Part shown: positions 6,247 to 11,052 of the stretch, piece by piece | Layout: each line of letters begins with the position of its first letter | Position numbering within the stretch: position 1 is the first letter of the stretch | DNA from: an uncultured Curvibacter sp. | GTDB lineage: Bacteria > Pseudomonadota > Gammaproteobacteria > Burkholderiales > Burkholderiaceae | Assembly: GCA_946481355.1 (NCBI GenBank) | Contig: CAMLNH010000054.1 | Span: forward strand, 1-11,052 | Reading direction: 5' to 3' | DNA length: 11,052 nt | The notes under the pieces: model-generated | What the model saw: the letters and a program-made list of their open reading frames with translations, nothing else | The model's database searches: none | What the model was told of the DNA's origin: nothing | Made by a program: the position numbers and the translations under genes

Positions 6247-9006
6247 ATGACCCGCAACGATGCGTCGGGCCCGGTGCAGGGTCCGGCCGAAGCACCGGCG
6301 TACCACGCCACCCGTGCCGACCACTCCCGTTTCGTACAACGCGTGCGCCGCCGCCACGCCGACCTGCTGCCCCGACTCGCACCCGGGCGCCCGGACGTCC
6401 GAGCCCTGCAGCAGCTCTACGACCACCTGCGCGGCACGGGGGTGGACTGCGGTGCGGGGCTGCGCGTGCTGCGCCAGCTCGTGATGGAACGCCTGGTGGT
6501 GCTCGACGTCGAGCAGCAGGCCTCCCTGCGGGACATCACCGCCAGCATGACCGAGCTGGCCGAGTTTGCCCTCGACACCGCCTGTACCGAGGTCATGCGC
6601 AGCCTGGACGACAGCCATGGCAGTCCGCAGACCGCGGACGGACAGCGCGCACTGTTCTGGGTGGTGGGCATGGGCAAGCTGGGTGCGCGCGAGCTCAACG
6701 TCTCCAGCGACATCGACCTGATCTACGTCTACGACCAGGATGGTGAGACTGCGGGCAATGCCGAGGGCCGCAACCGCATTTCCAACCACGAGTACTTCGC
6801 CAAGGCCGTGCGCGCCATCTACAACCTGCTGGGCGACACCACGGAGCACGGTTTCGTTTTCCGCGTGGACCTGGCGCTGCGTCCCAACGGCAATTCCGGC
6901 CCGCCGGCTGTTTCGCTGGGTGCGCTGGAGGAGTACTTCCACGTGCAGGGCCGCGAGTGGGAACGCTTCGCCTGGCTCAAGAGCCGCGTCGTCGCCCCCA
7001 AGGCACAGCTGCAGGACGGTTCGGTCATGGCACTGCGCGGCCTGGTCGTACCTTTCGTGTTCCGGCGCTACCTGGACTACAACGTCTTCGATTCGCTGCG
7101 CGTGCTGCACCGACAGATCCGCGACCATGCGGCCAAACGCAGCGCCGGCCATCCCGAGCGCAGCAACGACGTCAAGCTCTCGCGCGGCGGCATCCGTGAA
7201 ATTGAATTCACCGTGCAACTGCTGCAGGTGGTGCGCGGCGGCCAGTTCCCCGAGCTGCGCACGCGGCCCACACTGGACGCGCTGACCCGTCTGGTCAAGG
7301 CCGGGCTCATGCCCGAGGCCACGGCCCAGGCGCTGGCCCAGGCCTACGAGTTCCTGCGCCGGGTCGAGCACCGCATCCAGTACCTGGACGACCAGCAGAC
7401 CCACGTGCTGCCCACACGCGACGAGGATCTGGACTGGATCGCCCGCAGCCTGGGCTACCCCGACATCTGCCGCTTCCTGACCCAGCTCGACGCGCACCGC
7501 GAGATCGTGGCGCAGGAGTTCGACATCCTGCTCGGCGGGGCGGGGCAGAAGGAATGCAAGGGCTGCAGCAATGGCAAGAACGGCGGCGCGGCGACGCCGG
7601 ACTTTGACGGCGTGCTGGCACAGCTGCCGCCGCAGTTCCGGGAACGCGTCGAGGCCTGGCGCACGCATCCGCGCGTGCAGGCCCTGCGCGAGGAGTCGCG
7701 CGCACGCCTGATCCGTCTGGTCGTACGCACGGCCGAGTGGCTGCGCGAGGGCCGCGCCAGCGAAGAGGCCGCGAGCCGTCTGATCGACTGGATGGAGCCG
7801 CTGCTGCGGCGTGAAAGCTATCTGGCCATGCTGCTGGAGCGCCCCGCCGTGCACGAGCGTCTGCTGCGCCTGCTGGGGGCGGCGCGCTGGCCTGCGCGCT
7901 ACCTGCTGCAGCACCCGGGCGTGATCGACGAACTCGCCAGCCGCAGCATGATGGACGAGCGCTTCGACCCGGCCGTCTTCGAAGCCGAGCTCGAAACCCG
8001 TCGCAAGGCACTGCAGGCTGCCGGCGACGGTGACGAGGAAGCCCTGCTCAACCTGCTGCGTCGCGCCCACCACGCCGAGGTCTTCCGCACCCTGGCGCGC
8101 GACGTCGAGGCCGTGCTCACGGTGGAACAGGTGGCCGACGATCTGTCGGCGCTGGCCGATGCCGTGCTGCGCCTCACCACGCGCTGGTGCTGGGAACAGC
8201 TGCGCAAGCGGCACCGCGACACACCGCAGTTCGCGATCATCGGCTACGGCAAGCTCGGCGGCAAGGAGCTGGGCTACGGCAGCGACCTGGACATCGTCTT
8301 CGTCTACGAGGACGAGCACGACGACGCCCCCGAGGTCTACGCCCAGCTGGTGCGCAAGCTGATCAACTGGCTGACCGTCAAGACCGGCGAGGGCGATCTG
8401 TACGAGATCGACACCGCACTACGGCCCAACGGCAATTCGGGTCTGCTCATCACCACCTTCGAGGCTTACGCCAACTACCAGCAGCGGCGCGGCAGCAACA
8501 CCGCCTGGACCTGGGAGCACCAGGCCATGACGCGCGCGCGCTTCGTCCTGGGCAGCGAAGATCTGCGCCAGCGCTTTGACACGGTCCGTGAAGCGGTGAT
8601 CCGCGCCCCGCGCGACCCGGCCGCCTTGCGCGAGGAGATCGTGGCCATGCGCGACAAGGTCCGGCAGGCCCATCCGGTCCCGGGCGCGCAGTTCGACGTC
8701 AAGCACAGCCCCGGCGGCATGGTCGACGCCGAGTTCGCCATGCAGTATCTGGTGCTCTCGCAGGCCGACCGGCACCCGGCACTGGTGGCCAACACCGGCA
8801 ACATCGCCCTGCTGCGCGCCGCCGAAGCGGCCGGTCTGCTGCCGGCCGGCGTGGGCGCGGCCGCTGGCGACGCCTACCGCGAGCTGCGGCGCATCCAGCA
8901 CAAGGCCCGTCTGGACGAGGCACCAACCCAGGTTGATCCGTCACGCGTGGCGCAAGAACGTGCGGCCGTGCTGGCCCTCTGGGCTGCCGTCTTCGGCACG
9001 GGTTGA
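6247..9006 (+). CDS. glnE: Bifunctional glutamine synthetase adenylyltransferase / adenylyl-removing enzyme
   Basis: The 919-residue length fits GlnE (E. coli 946). The enzyme adenylylates glutamine synthetase, lowering its activity in nitrogen excess, and removes the AMP under nitrogen limitation, under control of PII and glutamine. Two nucleotidyltransferase domains are visible. The N-terminal adenylyl-removing half has 'GMGKLGARELNVSSDIDL', with G141, D155 and D157, then D208 in 'VDLALRPNGNSG'. The C-terminal adenylylating half has 'GYGKLGGKELGYGSDLDIV', with G666, D680 and D682, then D722 in 'DTALRPNGNSG'. These acid pairs correspond to D173/D175 and D701/D703 of E. coli GlnE. 'RGGIREIEFTVQLLQ' and 'PGGMVDAEFAMQYLV' are the paired helical-domain signatures that follow. 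The linker near 430-445 carries a CxxC (C437, C440). The ATG at 6247 gives the family length; longer in-frame starts would run antisense into yhdP. The gene converges on rfaE2 with 1 bp between stops. Confidence 0.97.
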   Translation: MTRNDASGPVQGPAEAPAYHATRADHSRFVQRVRRRHADLLPRLAPGRPDVRALQQLYDHLRGTGVDCGAGLRVLRQLVMERLVVLDVEQQASLRDITASMTELAEFALDTACTEVMRSLDDSHGSPQTADGQRALFWVVGMGKLGARELNVSSDIDLIYVYDQDGETAGNAEGRNRISNHEYFAKAVRAIYNLLGDTTEHGFVFRVDLALRPNGNSGPPAVSLGALEEYFHVQGREWERFAWLKSRVVAPKAQLQDGSVMALRGLVVPFVFRRYLDYNVFDSLRVLHRQIRDHAAKRSAGHPERSNDVKLSRGGIREIEFTVQLLQVVRGGQFPELRTRPTLDALTRLVKAGLMPEATAQALAQAYEFLRRVEHRIQYLDDQQTHVLPTRDEDLDWIARSLGYPDICRFLTQLDAHREIVAQEFDILLGGAGQKECKGCSNGKNGGAATPDFDGVLAQLPPQFRERVEAWRTHPRVQALREESRARLIRLVVRTAEWLREGRASEEAASRLIDWMEPLLRRESYLAMLLERPAVHERLLRLLGAARWPARYLLQHPGVIDELASRSMMDERFDPAVFEAELETRRKALQAAGDGDEEALLNLLRRAHHAEVFRTLARDVEAVLTVEQVADDLSALADAVLRLTTRWCWEQLRKRHRDTPQFAIIGYGKLGGKELGYGSDLDIVFVYEDEHDDAPEVYAQLVRKLINWLTVKTGEGDLYEIDTALRPNGNSGLLITTFEAYANYQQRRGSNTAWTWEHQAMTRARFVLGSEDLRQRFDTVREAVIRAPRDPAALREEIVAMRDKVRQAHPVPGAQFDVKHSPGGMVDAEFAMQYLVLSQADRHPALVANTGNIALLRAAEAAGLLPAGVGAAAGDAYRELRRIQHKARLDEAPTQVDPSRVAQERAAVLALWAAVFGTG

Positions 9007-9007
9007 G

Positions 9008-9529
9008 TCAGGACGAAGGCGCTGCCGCGCTGCTGCGGATCTTGCGCACCAGCGCCGTCGTCGAATAGCCGTCGACAAAGGGCAGGGCCAGCGCCCGCCC
9101 GCCCCAGGACTCGACCAGAGCGGTCTCGGGCAGCTTGCGCATGTCGTAGTCGCCGCCCTTGACCAGGATGTCGGGTCGCACCTCGGCAATCAGGGTTTGG
9201 GGCGTGTCCTCGTCGAACCAGGTCACCAGATCCACCGCGCCCAGCGCCGCCATCAGGACCGCACGGTCCTGCTCGTTGTTCAGCGGACGGTCCGGCCCCT
9301 TGCCCAGGCGGCGTGCCGAGGCGTCGCTGTTGAGCGCCACGAGCAGGCTGGCGCCCAGTTCGCGCGCCTGGGCCAGGTAGATGGCATGGCCGCGGTGCAT
9401 GACGTCGAAGACACCGTTGGTGAAGACCAGGGGCCGGGGCAGGGCCGCGAGACGCGCAGGCAGATCGGCCCGCAGACAGAGTTTGTCCAGAAAAGCAGGC
9501 AAGGGCGGGTTCGGGGCAAGGGCAGACAT
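9008..9529 (-). CDS. rfaE2: D-glycero-beta-D-manno-heptose 1-phosphate adenylyltransferase
   Basis: This 173-residue protein matches the C-terminal cytidylyltransferase-like domain of bifunctional HldE, encoded here as a separate gene. It transfers AMP from ATP to heptose 1-phosphate, giving ADP-heptose, the donor for the lipopolysaccharide inner core. Visible motifs are 'VFTNGVFDVMHRGH' (35-48), with the nucleotide-binding HxGH at H45-H48; 'ALNSDASARRLGKGPDRP' (65-82); 'KGGDYD' (124-129); and the C-terminal 'GYSTTALVRKI' (154-164), with the conserved Ser-Thr-Thr. The kinase partner (rfaE1/hldA) is not in the window, which is usual in betaproteobacteria where the two activities are encoded by separate genes. 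The start at 9529 is supported by AGGA seven bases upstream. The stop is 1 bp from the glnE stop on the other strand. HldC is an alternative symbol. Confidence 0.95.
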   Translation of the reverse strand: MSALAPNPPLPAFLDKLCLRADLPARLAALPRPLVFTNGVFDVMHRGHAIYLAQARELGASLLVALNSDASARRLGKGPDRPLNNEQDRAVLMAALGAVDLVTWFDEDTPQTLIAEVRPDILVKGGDYDMRKLPETALVESWGGRALALPFVDGYSTTALVRKIRSSAAAPSS

Positions 9530-9634
9530 GGCCGCATCCTAGCAGCGGCATCACCCCAAGCGCCGGCAATCGCGGGAAACGGCCGCGCTTTACCCCTCAA
9601 TCCCGCCCCCTGCAAGCGGGTGCACAGGGGCATA
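9530..9634. promoter_or_regulatory. Divergent intergenic region between rfaE2 and the HD-GYP-like gene
   Basis: These 105 bases must hold the promoters of two divergent genes. For rfaE2 the minus strand reads TGCTAGGATGCGGCC just before the ATG. This contains a Shine-Dalgarno AGGA (9537-9540), and also an extended -10-like TGnTAGGAT that would put the transcript start at the start codon. Toward the HD-GYP-like gene, CATAAT (9631-9636) resembles a -10 box, but the bases about 17 nt upstream do not resemble a -35. CCCCTG (9607-9612) and CAGGGG (9625-9630) can form a hairpin. Confidence 0.4.
9626..9630 (+). promoter_or_regulatory. Candidate ribosome binding site of the HD-GYP-like gene
   Basis: AGGGG lies four bases before the ATG at 9635 and sixteen before the alternative ATG at 9647, so it favours 9635. 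Four of its five bases fall in the arm of a small hairpin (GGGGC 9627-9631 with GCCCC 9638-9642) whose loop contains most of the start codon. Confidence 0.35.
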
Positions 9635-10876
9635 ATGGCCCCGCCCATGACGACCAAGCTCGTATCCGTCAGCATCGACTCGATCCGGATCGGCGACCCT
9701 CTGCCTTTTGCGCTGATGGACGCCGAGGGCACGCTGCTGGCCGCCAAGGGTTATGTGATCAGCTCGCGCGCCGAGCTCCAGGGCCTGCTGGGACGCGGCA
9801 TCTCCCTCTACATCGACGCCGCCGACTCCGAGGCCCATCATCGCGCCTACGTCGGCATGCTGCACGACATGGTGCGCAAGGACACGACGCTGGGCGAGAT
9901 AGCCGGCGCCCACATTTCCAGGGTCGATTTCGACGCCAGCCGCTTCGACGGCGACGTGGCCGTCGGCCCGGCGGACTGGCTGGACTACCAGGTGCAGGCC
10001 AACAGCATCCTGCGCGACAGCAGCGCGCCCATGTTCCTGGCCCGCCTGATCCGCCTGCAGAAGCAGCTGCGCCAGCACGCCATGAGCAACCCCGACGGGG
10101 CGCTGTTCGCGCTGTTCCATCTCTCGGCCAGCGAGATCCGCATGTACAGCGCCACCCACGCCATGCTGGTGAGCGTGATGTGCGGTCTGGCCGCGCGTGA
10201 GGTGCTGGCCTGGCCGACCGAGCAGGAGCAGGTGCTGTGCCTGGCCGCGCTGACCATGAACCTGGGCATGACCGATCTGCAGGACAAGCTGGCGCAGCAG
10301 CTCACACCCGTCTCGCCCGAGCAGCGCCAGCAGATCGACCGGCACGCCCTGCGCTCGGTCGAGTTGCTGCGGCGTGCCGGCGTCAGTGACACGGACTGGC
10401 TGGAGGCGGTGACGCACCATCACATCGTTCCGCCCGGCCCGCTGGCGCCGCGCTCCCCGGGCTTGCGCATGGCCCGCCTGATCCAGCGTGCCGACATGTT
10501 CGGCGCCCGGCTGGCGCCGCGCGCCTCGCGCGTGCCCACGGCACCGGCCGCCGCGATGCAGGCCAGTTATTTCGATGAGAACCGTCAGGTCGACGAGGCC
10601 GGGGCCGCGCTGATCAAGGCCGTGGGGATCTACTCGCCGGGCTCCTTCGTCAAACTCAACACCGACGAGGTCGCGACCGTGATCCGGCGCGGCGCCAACA
10701 CCACCACGCCCAAGGTGGCCGTGCTGATCAACCGTGAAGGCATGCCGGTGGCCGAGCCGGTAATCCGTGACACGGCCTTGCGCGACTACCGCATCGTGGC
10801 GAGTGTGCCGCACCGTGAGGTCAAGGTGCGGGTCAACCTTCAGCGCATGCTGGCGCTGACCGCCACCGCGGGCTGA
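9635..10876 (+). CDS. Degenerate HD-GYP-like signalling protein
   Basis: The protein is 413 residues from the ATG at 9635, or 409 from the ATG at 9647. Both are in frame and the choice is open. Residues 9-61 form the small N-terminal domain often found in front of HD-GYP domains ('SIDSIRIGDPLPFALMDAEG', then 'RGISLYID'). From about 155 onward the helical HD-GYP layout can be followed: 'YSATHAMLVSVMCGLAA' (171-187), 'HALRSVELLRRAG' (237-249), 'RADMFGARLAPR' (285-296) and the C-terminal 'GIYSPGSFVKLNTDEVATV' (331-349). Active HD-GYP enzymes degrade cyclic di-GMP using metal held by HD and related His residues. Here the HDIGK position reads MNLGM (208-212), and HHE...GYP reads 'HHHIVPPGPLAP' (261-272). 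Catalysis is therefore doubtful; a binding or scaffold role is my inference. No membrane segment or signal peptide is seen. It is divergent from rfaE2 and convergent with the unrecognised gene 20 bp downstream. Confidence 0.85.
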   Translation: MAPPMTTKLVSVSIDSIRIGDPLPFALMDAEGTLLAAKGYVISSRAELQGLLGRGISLYIDAADSEAHHRAYVGMLHDMVRKDTTLGEIAGAHISRVDFDASRFDGDVAVGPADWLDYQVQANSILRDSSAPMFLARLIRLQKQLRQHAMSNPDGALFALFHLSASEIRMYSATHAMLVSVMCGLAAREVLAWPTEQEQVLCLAALTMNLGMTDLQDKLAQQLTPVSPEQRQQIDRHALRSVELLRRAGVSDTDWLEAVTHHHIVPPGPLAPRSPGLRMARLIQRADMFGARLAPRASRVPTAPAAAMQASYFDENRQVDEAGAALIKAVGIYSPGSFVKLNTDEVATVIRRGANTTTPKVAVLINREGMPVAEPVIRDTALRDYRIVASVPHREVKVRVNLQRMLALTATAG

Positions 10877-10896
10877 GCAGCACGGGCTCTAGCGCC

Positions 10897-11052
10897 TCAG
10901 GCGGCGCTGGCAGCAGGGGCACCCAGTTCCTTGCGGAAGCGGTTGAGCTCCTGCACGCTTTTGAAGCTGCGCTCCATCAGCAGCGAGAGGTTGTGCAGGA
11001 TGCGCTCGACGACCTTGGTCTCCCAGACGGCATCGAAGCGGATCTGCTGATC
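10897..11052 (-). CDS. 3' end of an unrecognised gene (C-terminal 51 residues)
   Basis: An open minus-strand frame enters from the right edge and ends at the TGA at 10899-10897. It encodes a charged, apparently helical tail containing 'VWETKVVERILHNLSLLMER' and 'ELNRFRKELG', ending in an Ala-rich 'PAASAA'. Codon use resembles the neighbouring genes, with G or C in most third positions, so a real C-terminus is likely. The fragment is too short for me to assign a family. It converges on the HD-GYP-like gene with 20 bp between stops. A small hairpin with an AGCGCC/GGCGCT core (10891-10908) spans its stop codon but has no T-run. Confidence 0.6.
   Translation of the reverse strand, partial: DQQIRFDAVWETKVVERILHNLSLLMERSFKSVQELNRFRKELGAPAASAA

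Noticed and set aside
6219..6311. Extension of YhdP upstream to 6311
   Set aside because: It would overlap the start of glnE and put 31 unlikely residues before the basic segment and membrane anchor.
5689..8319. Minus-strand open frame of 876 codons antisense to glnE and running into yhdP
   Set aside because: It lies opposite the conserved catalytic domains of glnE, and its sequence is a low-complexity Gln/Ala/Val/His-rich shadow typical of GC-rich codon bias. It has no recognisable domain.
8985..8998. TGCCG/CGGCA tetraloop hairpin at the end of glnE, considered as a terminator
   Set aside because: It is a five-base-pair stem inside coding sequence with no T-run after it.
8933..9634. In-frame extension of the HD-GYP-like gene upstream to 8933, giving 647 codons
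   Set aside because: The added part overlaps the end of glnE and lies antisense to the whole of rfaE2. It looks like shadow sequence, and the recognisable domain begins only after 9647.
9590..10813. Minus-strand open frame of 407 codons opposite the HD-GYP-like gene
   Set aside because: It is an antisense shadow with His/Gly/Arg/Gln-rich composition and no recognisable motif.
10889..10910. Hairpin (AGCGCC/GGCGCT core, extended by two pairs) between the HD-GYP-like gene and the partial gene, considered as a terminator
   Set aside because: There is no T-run on either strand and the stem overlaps the stop and last codons of the minus-strand gene. The 6-bp core is not unusual at this GC content.

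Overview
This GC-rich window looks like ordinary chromosome from a betaproteobacterium, most likely Burkholderiales and perhaps Comamonadaceae-like. The assignment rests on three things. The GlnE sequence has the betaproteobacterial style 'LRPNGNSG' in both catalytic halves. The heptose adenylyltransferase is a stand-alone single-domain gene (RfaE2) rather than part of a fused HldE. A large YhdP-family protein is followed directly by a nitrilase-family gene. I see no mobile element, tRNA, rRNA or CRISPR array.

Layout. From 6218 down to the left edge, three genes run on the minus strand as a tight unit: yhdP (2064-6218), a carbon-nitrogen hydrolase (1240-2067, 4-bp ATGA overlap with yhdP), and the N-terminal part of a membrane-bound PAS-domain sensor protein (1-1231, cut by the window edge, with its ribosome binding site overlapping the hydrolase stop). 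Divergent from yhdP, with only 28 bp between the start codons, is glnE (6247-9006, plus). glnE meets rfaE2 (9008-9529, minus) tail to tail with 1 bp between the stops. About 105 bp further on, divergent from rfaE2, is a degenerate HD-GYP-like gene (9635-10876, plus). The last 156 bases hold the 3' end of an unrecognised minus-strand gene.

Functions. GlnE adjusts glutamine synthetase activity to nitrogen status. YhdP is a long AsmA-like inner-membrane protein of the family linked to phospholipid transfer to the outer membrane. RfaE2 makes an activated heptose for the lipopolysaccharide inner core. The hydrolase probably repairs damaged metabolites such as deaminated glutathione. The sensor protein and the HD-GYP-like protein are signalling proteins. 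Envelope biogenesis and signalling recur, but the genes form separate transcription units and I see no single dedicated system.

The clearest non-coding oddity is a 49-bp near-perfect palindrome (2728-2776) inside yhdP. It is read in frame as an Arg/Pro/Ser/Thr-rich linker. Other points worth a look are the apparently lost metal-binding and GYP motifs of the HD-GYP-like protein, a CxxC linker in GlnE, and the pairing of an envelope lipid-transport gene with a sensor gene in one apparent operon.
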